The notes under the pieces: model-generated | Told to the model about the DNA's origin: nothing | Seen by the model: only the letters and a program-made list of their open reading frames with translations | The model's database searches: none | Shown: piece after piece, positions 60,201 through 63,186 of the stretch | Position numbering within the stretch: the first letter of the stretch is position 1 | How the letters are laid out: each line of letters opens with the position of its first letter | Source of the DNA: Caprella mutica | Taxonomy: Eukaryota > Arthropoda > Malacostraca > Amphipoda > Caprellidae | Assembly: GCA_947561585.1 (NCBI GenBank) | Contig: CANNZV010003204.1 | Location: forward strand, 54,259 to 118,258 | DNA: 64,000 bases | Reading direction: 5' to 3' | Position numbers and translations under genes: made by a program

Positions 60201-63186
60201 GATACACCAAAGATATTATACTACAATAAGATACACCAAAGATATTATACTGCAATAAGATACACCAAAGATATTATACTACAATAAGATACACCAAAGA
60301 TATTATACTGCAATAAGATACACCAAAGATATTATACTGCAATAAGATACACCAAAGATATTATACTACAATAAGATACACCAAAGATATTATACTGCAA
60401 TAAGATACACCAAAGATATTACACTGCAATAAGATACACCAAAGATATTATACTGCAATAAGATACACCAAAGATATTATACTGCAATAAGATACACCAA
60501 AGATATTATACTACAATAAGATACACCAAAGATATTATACTGCAATAAGATACACCAAAGATATTATACTGCAATAAGATACACCAAAGATATTATACTG
60601 CAATAAGATACACCAAAGATATTATACTGCAATAAGATACACCAAAGATATTATACTGCAATAAGATACACCAAAGATATTATACTACAATAAGATACAC
60701 CAAAGATATTATACTGCAATAAGATACACCAAAGATATTATACTACAATAAGATACACCAAAGATATTATACTGCAATAAGATACACCAAAGATATTATA
60801 CTACAATAAGATACACCAAAGATATTATACTGCAATAAGATACACCAAAGATATTATACTACAATAAGATACACCAAAGATATTATACTGCAATAAGATA
60901 CACCAAAGATATTATACTACAATAAGATACACCAAAGATATTATACTGCAATAAGATACACCAAAGATATTATACTACAATAAGATACACCAAAGATATT
61001 ATACTGCAATAAGATACACCAAAGATATTGTACTACAATAAGATACACCAAAGATATTATACTGCAATAAGATACACCAAAGATATTATACTGCAATAAG
61101 ATACACCAAAGATATTATACTGCAATAAGATACACCAAAGATATTATACTGCAATAAGATACACTACTCTCGATAATTTCTATTTTCTCTGCCACCTGCT
61201 TTCTAAAGCGGGAACTAGAATTGAAATAGTGAGGATAATATAATCAAGGTATGTTGTTTGCGTGACGTCATATCAGCAACACTCTAGAATAATATTAAAA
61301 ACAATTAAAGAGTGTAACATTATGAAAACTGTTTATTTATTTCTATTACAAGAAACAGTGATGAATCCATTCATTTTATTCACACTGCTTAACCTTAATT
61401 TTTTATTTATGTATGTTACCTTTCTAACGTCACGGTGACAAATTACACAAATTGTGACAACAGCTCACTAAGCTTTACTCTTCAGTACCTACCCAGGGTA
61501 CAGGAACATAATCGGGTATAGTACCTAGCAGACGACACAAAAATATGACGTCACCACAACAACACATTCCTTGTTTGTGACCGAGTGGCTCATAATTCCT
61601 CGTATTTGCATGTTAATATCGAGAAGTTTGAAGTCATTTTTTAAGGGTTTGGTGCAAAAGAAAAGCGGAAATGACGATTGTACCTCAAAGTTGAATATAT
61701 AGATATAATTCAGGTGTGTTTTAATTGTTCATTTCTTTAACTTATCTATAAAAAACAGAGTCTTGAAAATATGCTACCTAGGAGCGTAAACTAGTGCTAG
61801 TTAACTGCTAAATTGTAGGTCCTATGAATAACAAATAAGGAAAAAATAATGGAATACAATTTGACCAATGCCTAGTTTTTTAATTGATCAGAAAAAAATT
61901 AAATTTAGAAGTGCTAAGTTTAAGTATATTTTCCCATGTTTCAAAGTGTTGTCAGAGTCGCCATTTCCAGTCATCCGGTGGTCACGTCAAACTATAGATT
62001 CTATCAGCTGATTACCATACCCTATGTTACTGTATCCTGTACCTACCCTACTAGGAATACCAATATTGATAGGTAGCGACAATTGAGTGATTTGTGACGT
62101 GACGTAAGCAAGGGAACAAATTTAAAGAGAAAATTAGTGGTTTAGCAGGTTAAATAAATTATTTAATATATATTTATTTATTATATTATTATACAAATTA
62201 ATAACTATTTCTTTATAAATTTACACTCTTCAATTAGCTATTGTATAAAATATGATTTCAGAGTGTTGCAAACAACATACCTCGATTGTCCTCACTATAT
62301 TTCAATTCTAGTTGTCGCATTTGAAACAAGAAATTGGCGAGAGTGGTGTAGTATCTTATTGCAGTATAATATCTTTACTTACACGTTAAAGGGTCTACCC
62401 ACCACTTAGACTCTTTAGTCACACCATAGAGTAAAGGTTTATTGGACGATAGACCCTTACTAACAAAGCTGCACAGCATTTCTACCTCTACAGCCCACAC
62501 AAAATAAATTAATGTTAATTGTAGAGCAGTTTAAACTGTCTCCACTCATTTTACTCTTCACTGCTTCTAAATCTCACGCTATCACTGATGTAATTAGTAT
62601 TGAGACGTACCTACCTACTGTGCCAAAGGCACACCTTAGCGGAGATAAAGCTGTTTCTGATTGTCTAACTAGGACAACAAGTTAGTTGCATTGTACTGAA
62701 TATAGGGTAACTACACCCCAAGTTATTCCCCTCTGACAAATATAACTTTAATTATAGTCCATTTCTAAGGTAACTTATCACCCAATTACCCCAAATTACT
62801 TCCCTGTGACTATCCCCCCCCCCCTAAAGCATAGAATATATATTCAAATATTTTTAAGATAATTATTAGCTACCCCAATTTATTCCCCCGCAGCTTCACT
62901 AAAAGATCAACAAAACCTCGTGAAAGAAGACAATCAAGAAAAACCCCCTTCAGCTCTCCTGACAACTTATGTTTTGAGTTGATTGATGCTCAATTTTTCA
63001 GTGTAGTCTATTTCTAAGATAATTACTACCCCAATTTGGGTAGCTCTATTTTCACTCTATTTCTTCCCGCAGCTTCACTACAAGTTCAACAAAAACCTCG
63101 TGAACGAAGACAATCAAGAAATATCCACCCTCTTCCAACGGCGACACTGTATGGCCCGCCGCATAAACCAACTGGCTTCGGGAGCA
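27110..63186 (+). CDS. NHE: Na+/H+ exchanger, NHE/SLC9A type (whole gene; 20 coding exons, 3' end beyond window)
   Basis: A plasma-membrane-type Na+/H+ exchanger that would swap external Na+ for cytosolic H+ for pH and volume control. The 20 exons join in matching phases into 2,196 nt, or 732 residues, without a stop. Residues 1-17 look like a signal peptide; NVT (21) and NCS (64) are glycosylation sequons before the first core helix (about 84-103). The transport core shows ILLPPIILESAY (160-171), AVDPVAVL with Asp234, FGESLFND with Glu258, Asn262 and Asp263, ETIIFMFLG, NKFR and YGGLRGAVAF with Arg454. These match the ion-binding and structural residues of animal NHEs, and the Asp234-Asp263 spacing of 29 equals that of NHE1. 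Residues 491-560 resemble the CHP-binding segment of NHE1. The last visible exon ends at a good donor, so the tail is incomplete. The NHE1/2/3/5 group is likely; the exact orthologue is uncertain. Confidence 0.95.
27347..27460. mobile_element. CCCAGGCAACAAGCAT palindromic MITE, copy 1 (intron 1)
   Basis: About 114 bp: it opens cccaggcaacgagcatttat and tcctgggatattgg, and closes tattccaggaataaatcc and ttgttgtcaggga in the inverse sense. Two related copies lie in introns 2 (31,069) and 16 (53,436). Confidence 0.8.
27472..28098. repeat. Intron 1 array of ACTGCCCTCAC / CTAATTGAAT units
   Basis: Ten-bp actgccctca and actgccccaat blocks are grouped into higher-order units of about 60-70 bp by the spacer ctaattgaatactgcc. 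The array runs to the exon 2 acceptor, so its pyrimidine-rich units supply the polypyrimidine tract. It does not copy exon sequence. Confidence 0.93.
28104..28161 (+). CDS. NHE: NHE exon 2
   Basis: Residues 37-55 plus the first base of codon 56 (IIADLSRSSTKHNVEARHG). Acceptor cctcattccag, donor G|gtgagag, phase 1. It lies in the extracellular N-terminal stretch, which is not conserved in the family. The call therefore rests on splice sites and on phase-compatible joining to exons 1 and 3, and it is less certain than the core exons. Confidence 0.68.
28171..28285. repeat. 31-bp repeat with CTATAGTGAA core (intron 2)
   Basis: About 3.5 copies of tatagtgaaagtagttaact plus tagtactcctc start 10 bases after the exon 2 donor. 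This carries the shared ctatagtgaa core in a fourth unit length. Confidence 0.88.
28690..29185. repeat. Interrupted CTCTTAAACACTCTTAATA repeats (intron 2)
   Basis: Degenerate 22-26 bp units (ctcttaaacactcttaata, acgctcttaa) occupy 28,705-28,800 and 29,095-29,180. Between them is unrelated sequence with a g-run at 28,935, so the array was probably split by an insertion. Confidence 0.65.
29217..30041. mobile_element. MITE family CAGGCAGGCCCCGCTTTTAT, copy 2 (intron 2)
   Basis: Left end acaggcaggccccgctttta, right end taataaaagcggggcct. The interior matches 6,031-6,512 over long blocks and adds about 340 bp missing from that copy. It is non-coding with clear terminal inverted repeats. Target duplication not determined. 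Confidence 0.87.
30114..30294. mobile_element. GGGCCGTACACACG MITE, copy 2 (right arm truncated)
   Basis: Complete left arm from aagggccgtacacacgcagg, and a perfect central palindrome (ggtatccatgatacctgcag paired with ctgcaggtatcatggatacc). The right arm stops after ataccaatcatatcgt. Confidence 0.83.
30295..31068. other. AT-rich intron 2 sequence
   Basis: No exon-like segment. A weak CTATA(A/G)TGAAGTCC pair with inverse atagaggagc sits at 30,819-30,860, which is a relic of the CTATAGTGAA family. Confidence 0.5.
31069..31180. mobile_element. CCCAGGCAACAAGCAT palindromic MITE, copy 2 (intron 2)
   Basis: Opens acccaggcaacaagcattat and tcctgggatag; closes tatcccaggaacaaactctt and gctgcctgggt. 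It is the best-preserved copy, with clearly paired ends. Confidence 0.85.
31181..32312. other. 3' part of intron 2 with a decayed GACGC-rich inverted repeat
   Basis: Mostly AT-rich. At 31,893-32,080, boxes gagcgtttttttgacgcagc and gcgttaatagacgcacgtc plus aaaaagacgctcgtgtacg suggest a short inverted-repeat element. At 31,470-31,700 a pair, aatgccatatcgctcatttg and aaatgagcgaagtgatatca, also suggests element ends. Neither is well enough preserved to assign. Confidence 0.45.
32313..32453 (+). CDS. NHE: NHE exon 3: extracellular stalk and first core helix
   Basis: Residues 56-103 (codons 56 and 103 split). NCS at 64-66 is a sequon. SFRWEEIGAFF then TITAFVLIAGLCKLG matches the conserved start of the NHE membrane domain (FxW ... 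LLAxLxKIGF). Acceptor ctcccccattag, donor CTAG|gtgaga, phase 1. The donor region is repeated downstream in tandem. Confidence 0.92.
32443..32690 (+). repeat. Tandem copies of the exon 3 splice donor (about 10 units of 23 bp)
   Basis: The unit gtgagaaactagggatgaac plus tag re-creates AACTAG|gtgaga, the real exon 3 donor, about every 23 bases. The first downstream copy is at 32,477. Reading through the native donor meets an in-frame TAG at 32,474-32,476, so use of any later donor would truncate the protein. Confidence 0.9.
32722..33700. repeat. 12-bp array GAGTTACACTAG (about 82 copies)
   Basis: Twelve-bp units with gagtt/gagct/gtgtt/aagagtt variants and one 1-base deletion near 33,443. They share the actag motif with the donor array immediately upstream, which hints at a common origin. 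Confidence 0.96.
33701..34834. other. Intron 3 AT-rich segment with one strong hairpin
   Basis: No exon candidate. At 34,412-34,447 gagctgtgattgggt and acccaatcacagctc form a perfect 15-bp stem around an 8-base loop. TTGACGTCAT-containing direct repeats (gatgtctattgacgtcatta) occur at about 34,081-34,125 and near 34,670-34,700. Confidence 0.55.
34835..34972. mobile_element. Decayed CCCGT-type element, copy 2 (intron 3)
   Basis: Contains ctttcccgttaaaatcatgt, attcccgtgcgtaccatag, tgtttaatacccgtagtgt and aataaataaacacccgag, shared in order with 58,140-58,412. Confidence 0.6.
35266..35473. mobile_element. Palindromic MITE family GCCCATNYTATACTA, copy 1 (intron 3)
   Basis: Left arm gcccatgctatactatagca then agtttacgcctcttcaatta and atcacggttaaatgaatg; right arm cattcatttaaccgtgatta, attgaagaggtgtaaaatg and gctagcatagagtgggc. 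It folds nearly end to end. A second copy is at 46,875. Confidence 0.88.
35520..35616 (+). CDS. NHE: NHE exon 4
   Basis: Residues 103-135 with both end codons split. GFHHLHWLSSKVPESCLLIV then LGLLMGLVIYFI matches the family block GFH...VPES(A/C)LLIVLGL and the following helix. Acceptor tttcctaccgcag, donor ATCAG|gtgaac, phase 2. Confidence 0.95.
35656..35951. mobile_element. GGGCCGTACACACG MITE, copy 3 (intron 4)
   Basis: Both termini preserved (agggccgtacacacgtaggg and cctctacgtgtgtacggccc). The centre carries the tatccatgatac palindrome split by about 40 bp of extra sequence. It lies 40 bases after the exon 4 donor. Confidence 0.88.
36253..36339 (+). CDS. NHE: NHE exon 5 (two in-frame acceptors)
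   Basis: Residues 135-164. The upstream acceptor tctctcccccag gives ENDPSKSCHHHVAFPTFS then SEAFFLILLPP, and HVAFPTFSSEAFF aligns well with the family segment before FFxxLLPP. A second acceptor at 36,307-36,309 (cttctccag) keeps the same frame and would remove 19 residues. I prefer the long form because the short one lacks the loop always present before this helix. Donor CCC|gtaagt, phase 2. Confidence 0.88.
36416..36568. mobile_element. ACGCAAG-type palindromic MITE (intron 5)
   Basis: Left arm cgtattcactcttgcgtttt and right arm aaaaaacgcaagtttgaggc are inverted, with aatgctgaagaaaaa and aatgcagcgttaaa inside. A better copy of the family lies at 49,364-49,524. Confidence 0.65.
36587..36668 (+). 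CDS. NHE: NHE exon 6
   Basis: Residues 164-191: IILESAYSLHDRAFMDNIGS then VIIFAVF. Corresponds to the family block PPIILDAGY...R.F..N(L/I)GTI..FAV. Acceptor tctctccacag, donor TTC|gtgagt, phase 0. Confidence 0.96.
36738..36771. other. Hairpin in intron 6
   Basis: ctatggtggggcc and ggccccaccatag form a perfect 13-bp GC-rich stem around an 8-base loop, 70 bases after the exon 6 donor. It could be a small structured element. No function can be assigned. Confidence 0.75.
36887..41210. repeat. 18-bp array AACTCCAGTAGAGGCTTT (about 240 copies, intron 6)
   Basis: Units vary between agtagagg, agtagggg, aataggggc, attagagg and aattcc. Patterns of variants repeat as blocks: a marker ctttacctctagtaggggct occurs near 37,762, 38,248 and 39,291, so segments of about 486 and 1,529 bp were duplicated. 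Multiples of three without stops give minus-strand ORFs of up to 1,091 codons (VKASTG or LKPLLE repeats), which I reject as genes. It ends about 45 bases before the exon 7 acceptor. Confidence 0.97.
41255..41282 (+). CDS. NHE: NHE exon 7 (28-nt microexon)
   Basis: Residues 192-200 plus one base: GTILNIFFI(G). It bridges FAVF and GPSLYGL exactly as the family's FAV(V/F)GT..N..F.G requires, and phases 0 and 1 match its neighbours. Acceptor cttttttcag, donor ATTG|gtgagt. It sits between the 18-bp array and a foldback element. Confidence 0.93.
41595..42771. mobile_element. Foldback element with mariner/Tc1-like ends (intron 7)
   Basis: Left end cagggtggcgcaaaaaaaag, right end cttttttctgcgccaccctg, flanked on both sides by TA. 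The next roughly 50 bases (caaactagtttattttacaa, catcaaagctagaaattt) pair perfectly. Similarity between arms continues inward (atcctacagcgaattaaaaa against atcctgcagcgaattaaaaa). The TA target and the cagggtggc start fit the IS630/Tc1/mariner group. The interior has no intact transposase; the 97-residue ORF at 41,687 is unrecognised. Confidence 0.85.
42930..43046 (+). CDS. NHE: NHE exon 8: AVDPVAVL motif
   Basis: Residues 201-240: GPSLYGLAVVGAMGPINITM, TESLVFSSLISAVDPVAVL(G). Asp234-Pro235 is the invariant pair equivalent to Asp238-Pro239 of NHE1. Acceptor atctccttag, donor CTAG|gtcagt, phase 1. The last 13 exon bases plus the donor seed the tandem array that follows. Confidence 0.96.
43034..44972 (+). 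repeat. Tandem copies of the exon 8 splice donor (about 51 units of 37/38 bp)
   Basis: The unit tagctgtgctaggtcagtaa plus a(g)catagtatttaagggg consists of the exon 8 end, its donor and 25 bases of intron. Most copies carry one substitution (gtactag for gtgctag), and the gtaaagc/gtaaaac/gtaaac variation gives 37 or 38 bp. Reading past the native donor gives an in-frame TAA at 43,052, so later donors would truncate the protein. An MITE interrupts the array; it resumes at 45,520. Confidence 0.97.
44973..45519 (+). mobile_element. hAT-like MITE, copy 1, with 8-bp target duplication
   Basis: 547 bp. Ends caggatacagtaacataggg and, reversed, caagatataagaacataatc, which are imperfect inverted repeats. 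It is flanked by identical AGTAAAAC (44,965-44,972 and 45,520-45,527), an 8-bp duplication typical of the hAT superfamily. It inserted into the donor array, so the array already existed. Its reverse copy is at 61,494. Confidence 0.93.
45520..45730 (+). repeat. Continuation of the exon 8 donor array (about 5.5 units)
   Basis: Same unit as upstream, resuming at the target duplication of the MITE and ending at aaggggtcaaccc. Confidence 0.95.
45731..46215 (+). mobile_element. Element with TIR ...TTGGTGTATCTTATTGTAGTGTAATATCTT, copy 1
   Basis: The right part reads caacatacctcgattgtcct, ttttaattctatttcccgcc and ctttggtgtatcttattgta followed by gtgtaatatcttt. The first block recurs at 62,280 and inverted near 61,240. 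The last 29 bases are the reverse complement of the 29-bp satellite unit at 58,812. The left boundary is not resolved. Confidence 0.65.
46216..46609. other. 3' end of intron 8
   Basis: AT-rich, nothing recognised apart from the exon 9 acceptor gttttctctctcag. Confidence 0.6.
46610..46725 (+). CDS. NHE: NHE exon 9: FGESLFND ion-binding motif
   Basis: Residues 240-278: GIFQELSVNKGLYFLVFGES, LFNDGVTVVLYNTLSVFLE. Glu258, Asn262 and Asp263 correspond to the Glu262-Asn266-Asp267 set of NHE1, where the Asp is central to cation binding. Donor GAG|gtcagtaaag, phase 0. That donor shares ctag..gtcagtaaag with the exon 8 donor. Confidence 0.97.
46875..47082. mobile_element. Palindromic MITE family GCCCATNYTATACTA, copy 2 (intron 9)
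   Basis: Left arm agcccattttatactagcag, right arm ctactagtatagaatgggct; inside, cgcctcttcaattaatcacg pairs with cagtgattaaatgaagaggc. Confidence 0.9.
47083..47494. other. AT-rich part of intron 9
   Basis: No exon candidate or element ends recognised. It leads into the acceptor array. Confidence 0.55.
47495..48842 (+). repeat. Tandem copies of the exon 10 splice acceptor (about 21 units of 64 bp)
   Basis: The unit tttctctctttccacagatg, actacagacaagctatgact, gtaatatctctttgcctcta plus gcag contains a pyrimidine tract, cacag and the first 10 bases of exon 10 (ATGACTACAG). Every unit is thus a ready-made acceptor with a second tctagcag behind it. Using any upstream copy would give MTTDKL then TGA, a truncation. 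The last copy is the real acceptor at 48,841-48,842. Confidence 0.97.
48843..48978 (+). CDS. NHE: NHE exon 10
   Basis: Residues 279-324 (last codon split): MTTVSAMEYVKAVVSFFIVA, VCGSLIGVFYGILTALVTKI, TMEVR. Matches the family helix FFVVxxGGxLxGVxxGxxxxxxTR. The true start is the last acceptor of the array. Donor AGAG|gtgggt, phase 1. Confidence 0.95.
49198..49279 (+). CDS. NHE: NHE exon 11
   Basis: Residues 324-351: (V)MEPLALLGIAYLAYLTAE, LFHFSGII. Corresponds to [25 protein letters not shown] in NHE1, a very close match in the last half. Acceptor tctccccctcag, donor ATCAG|gtgaaa, phase 2. Confidence 0.96.
49364..49524. mobile_element. ACGCAAG-type palindromic MITE (intron 11)
   Basis: Left arm gtaagccccacttcatactt and gcgtttttaaacactgcgtt; right arm gcggtaaaaaacgcaagtgt and gaagtgggtctaac. 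Clear terminal inverted repeats about 30 bp long, no coding capacity. It belongs with 36,416. Confidence 0.83.
49746..49841 (+). CDS. NHE: NHE exon 12
   Basis: Residues 351-383: (S)LIFCGLVQAQYATKNVSQ, KSYTTVKYFIKMA. Matches the family stretch ITxCGxxxxxYxxxNISxxSxTTxKYxxKMxxS. Acceptor tttttcag, donor GCGAG|gtgggt, phase 2. Confidence 0.95.
50060..50181 (+). CDS. NHE: NHE exon 13
   Basis: Residues 383-424: (S)ATSETIIFMFLGMVLVSED, HAWHTGFIVWTLVLCFVVRF, I. ETIIFMFLG is a family signature in the exchanger core. The acceptor ttacaacag has a modest pyrimidine tract. Donor ATAA|gtgagt, phase 1. Confidence 0.95.
50232..50640 (-). mobile_element. Reverse partial copies of the CAGGCAGGCCCCGC MITE (intron 13)
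   Basis: Two tandem partial copies in reverse orientation: one from caggcagaaaccgctttcat with agtaactccttaaacgtttc, a second with agtaacccctcaaacatttc near 50,532. They share atttcattttctatgagt-type blocks with 6,380-6,440. Confidence 0.75.
50698..50897 (+). CDS. NHE: NHE exon 14: YGGLRGAVAF motif
   Basis: Residues 424-490: (I)TLGLSAATNKFRLHPIDM, SEQLIIAYGGLRGAVAFSLV, GMLPEDLELRRLFVTTTLAV, VLFTVFIQ. NKFR and YGGLRGA(I/V)AFSL are invariant family blocks; Arg436 and Arg454 are the conserved arginines. Acceptor aatcccccacag, donor CAG|gtgaac, phase 0. It is the longest exon and nearly unmistakable. Confidence 0.98.
50946..51180. mobile_element. GGGCCGTACACACG MITE, copy 4 (intron 14)
   Basis: Ends aagggccgtacacacgcagg and cctacgtgtgtacggccctt; centre palindrome tacctacaggtatcatgg. 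It lies 48 bases after the exon 14 donor. Confidence 0.9.
51220..51436 (+). mobile_element. 'ACCTTCGCAGA' element, copy 4 (intron 14)
   Basis: Starts taccttcgcagaggcggaat and runs through aaattgtctgaaatttgac, cgattggttaatatctagg and tcaaaggtcaagggcattta. The right end is lost near the exon 15 acceptor. Confidence 0.82.
51446..51601 (+). CDS. NHE: NHE exon 15: start of the cytosolic regulatory tail
   Basis: Residues 491-542: GITIKPLVTWLKISRQSSAN, KMLIEEVHQTVVDHMMAGVE, EILGNTGDASLR. G(L/M/I)TIKPLVxWLK ends the membrane domain. IEEVHQTVVDHMMAGVEEI corresponds to [20 protein letters not shown] of NHE1, the amphipathic segment bound by calcineurin-homologous protein. Donor AGG|gtaagc, phase 0. 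Confidence 0.96.
51892..53020. mobile_element. Inverted-repeat element, family CAGTGAAACTCC, copy 3, carrying an internal array (intron 15)
   Basis: Left end cagtcctgagttatgaagta, right end ataactcaggagtttcactg. The core at 52,840-52,950 (gatagttttctgtgataaaa, tagtttaaacatagaaaat) matches 2,770-2,900. The left subterminal box cttcataactcag has been amplified into the 18-bp array. Confidence 0.85.
51919..52831. repeat. 18-bp array CTTCATAACTCAGAGCCA (about 51 copies)
   Basis: Units vary at gagcc/gagtc/gagac. Six codons per unit without stops give ORFs on both strands (LHNSEP plus; ALSYEV minus), which are artefacts. It is nested in the inverted-repeat element above. Confidence 0.97.
53082..53182 (+). 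CDS. NHE: NHE exon 16
   Basis: Residues 543-576: ETLRKYNEKYFKKWLLLPSA, NAPLTRLFEKIAI(T). Corresponds to WKDKLNRFNKKYVKKCLIA of NHE1, the rest of the CHP-contacting region. Acceptor ttgtgtttcag, donor ATCAC|gtaagt, phase 2. Confidence 0.93.
53200..53330 (-). mobile_element. Reverse partial copy of the CAGGCAGGCCCCGC MITE (intron 16)
   Basis: Contains agtgacccctaaagcatttc, attttctatgagttaaagaa and gctcgacttagcgtataca, matching the reverse of 6,350-6,430. Confidence 0.7.
53436..53552. mobile_element. CCCAGGCAACAAGCAT palindromic MITE, copy 3 (intron 16)
   Basis: Opens tatcccaggaaacaagggtt and tgttcctgggata; closes tatcccaggaataatgcttg and ttgcctgggatat. Confidence 0.83.
53801..55454. repeat. 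43-bp array GATGCCTGACTCAAAGACAC+TCATTTTATTACTCTGTGGTAAA (about 38 copies, intron 16)
   Basis: Forty-three-bp units, a few of 44 bp with cctagactc, and one disrupted unit near 54,935 (gtggtaaagtgggaaag). Variants gtggtaaag and gtgggaaag are intermixed. No exon sequence is included. Confidence 0.96.
55498..55635. repeat. TATCTAATTACTTTATCTAATCT repeat before exon 17
   Basis: About five imperfect 23-bp units lead directly into the exon 17 polypyrimidine tract (tttttctatttctccccag). Confidence 0.85.
55644..55775 (+). CDS. NHE: NHE exon 17 (tail)
   Basis: Residues 576-620: (T)EHYAHLYGPAVILEKQGG, GGGSTEELIQEGDDLDPSSR, TPSIQ(C). A Gly-rich stretch and an acidic, Ser/Pro-rich segment fit the loosely conserved regulatory tail. 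Donor CAGTG|gtgagg, phase 2. If the intron were retained the frame would end almost at once (TGG TGA), so a short isoform is possible. Confidence 0.85.
55776..56158. other. 5' part of intron 17
   Basis: No recognised element; a 63-residue ORF here lacks any family signal. Confidence 0.5.
56159..56599. repeat. 39-bp array TCTATTTATCTCTTACCAGT+CACTAAGTAAGAATCACAG (about 11 copies, intron 17)
   Basis: Very uniform 39-bp units. Each holds two acceptor-like sites (ctcttaccag and aatcacag|tct). The exon 18 acceptor reads tttcaccacag|tctg, so the array may be a further splice-acceptor derivative, but only a few bases are shared. Confidence 0.94.
56727..56795 (+). CDS. NHE: NHE exon 18 (tail)
   Basis: Residues 620-643: (C)LNNEAGEAGYTEAHKQRG, SAQS(E). 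No conserved motif. The call rests on a good acceptor (ttatgtttcaccacag), donor TCGGA|gtgagt, and matching phase 2 on both sides. A similar acceptor at 56,611 would give an immediate stop. Confidence 0.75.
56814..57058. mobile_element. GGGCCGTACACACG MITE, copy 5 (intron 18)
   Basis: Left end cagggccgtacacacgtagg, centre palindrome gtatccatgatactcacagg and tatcatggatacca, right arm to ccctacgtgta, where its last bases are lost. It starts 19 bases after the exon 18 donor. Confidence 0.88.
57122..57275 (+). CDS. NHE: NHE exon 19 (tail), with repeated donor
   Basis: Residues 643-694: (E)VELRHKPSDTAIRMEDLP, HKEKPRPTSTQPISRADDSK, FLRNAFSSNPFTQ. Charged and proline-rich regulatory tail. Acceptor ttgtcctccacag, donor CAG|gtgagt, phase 0. 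The exon end and donor are repeated four more times downstream; the first two extra donors stay in frame. Confidence 0.85.
57257..57444 (+). repeat. Tandem copies of the exon 19 splice donor (five donors)
   Basis: TTCACCCAG|gtgagtg recurs with donors after 57,275, 57,320, 57,350, 57,394 and 57,438. The steps are 45, 30, 44 and 44 bases. Using the second or third donor would insert VSGGSSGGGSNPFTQ or that plus VSGGSNSFTQ without a frame change. The fourth shifts the frame, and extension to the fifth passes a TGA at 57,396. Confidence 0.93.
57454..58027. mobile_element. Inverted-repeat element with about 100-bp arms (intron 19)
   Basis: Left arm: accactaaatttaagtctt, caactctgcgtatcaatgaa, attcgtaaggggagaaacat and taggttagttgacatctgt. 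The right arm from about 57,925 is its complement, ending with tttactttagtggtctattt. The interior has no transposase. Confidence 0.88.
58135..58412. mobile_element. CCCGT-type element, copy 3 (intron 19)
   Basis: Left part tgtacttgccgttaagaata and acgggtcatcatcaat; right part attcttcatgtttaataccc, gtagtgtgaaagcggacac and attattaggatagata. Shares its right half with 34,835. Confidence 0.65.
58553..58754 (+). mobile_element. GAGTCAA-type MITE, copy 4 (best preserved, intron 19)
   Basis: Left end tactgagaaaaaaatacgag, right end gactcgcaatttttttcacagtg-like (read as ttgactcgcaattttt then cacagtg). Interior ccggctcaaaaatgtgtgtc and aggtagagtcaatcaag. Confidence 0.88.
58812..61164. repeat. 29-bp array CACCAAAGATATTATACTGC+AATAAGATA (about 81 copies, intron 19)
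   Basis: Units differ at ctgc/ctac and at tattata/cattgta/tattgta. Blocks of the gtactacaataagatgcacc type occur at 59,600-60,180. The unit is the reverse complement of the end of the element at 45,731-46,215 and matches one end of the element at 61,165-62,386, so the array grew from an element terminus. Confidence 0.96.
61165..62386. mobile_element. Large inverted-repeat element hosting a nested MITE (intron 19)
   Basis: Left arm begins cactactctcgataatttct and includes actagaattgaaatagtgag, gataatataatcaaggtatg and ttgtttgcgtgacgtca. The right arm from about 62,265 holds aaacaacatacctcgattgt, cctcactatatttcaattct, ggcgagagtggtgtagtatc and ttattgcagtataatatctt. The arms are complementary. 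A hAT-like MITE sits in the middle. No transposase frame. Confidence 0.8.
61494..62039 (-). mobile_element. hAT-like MITE, copy 2 (reverse), with 8-bp target duplication
   Basis: 546 bp, the reverse complement of 44,973-45,519 at high identity throughout (tatgacgtcaccacaacaac, gaaaagcggaaatgacgat, ccggtggtcacgtcaaacta). Flanked by identical TACCTACC (61,486-61,493 and 62,040-62,047). The second clean 8-bp duplication confirms the boundaries. Confidence 0.94.
62387..62893. other. 3' part of intron 19
   Basis: Holds a short inverted pair (taaagggtctaccc at 62,389 and gatagacccttac at 62,449), a c-run at 62,813, and the decayed upstream half of the exon 20 duplication. Confidence 0.55.
62894..62963 (+). 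pseudogene. Broken duplicate of NHE exon 20
   Basis: After a good acceptor (tttattcccccgcag) the sequence cttcactaaaagatcaacaa and aacctcgtgaaagaagacaa tcaagaa matches the first 55-60 bases of exon 20 about 180 bp downstream. The third codon is TAA instead of TAC and later bases carry frameshifts, so inclusion would end the protein. The flanking intron (taccccaattt.ttcccgcag) is duplicated too, so this is a tandem segmental copy that has decayed. Confidence 0.88.
63073..63186 (+). CDS. NHE: NHE exon 20 (last in window)
   Basis: Residues 695-732: LHYKFNKNLVNEDNQEISTL, FQRRHCMARRINQLASGA. This resembles the tail block [23 protein letters not shown] of NHE1/2 in spacing and character. Acceptor tttcttcccgcag, donor GCA|gtaagt, phase 0. 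The open donor shows that further coding sequence lies beyond the window. Confidence 0.88.
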
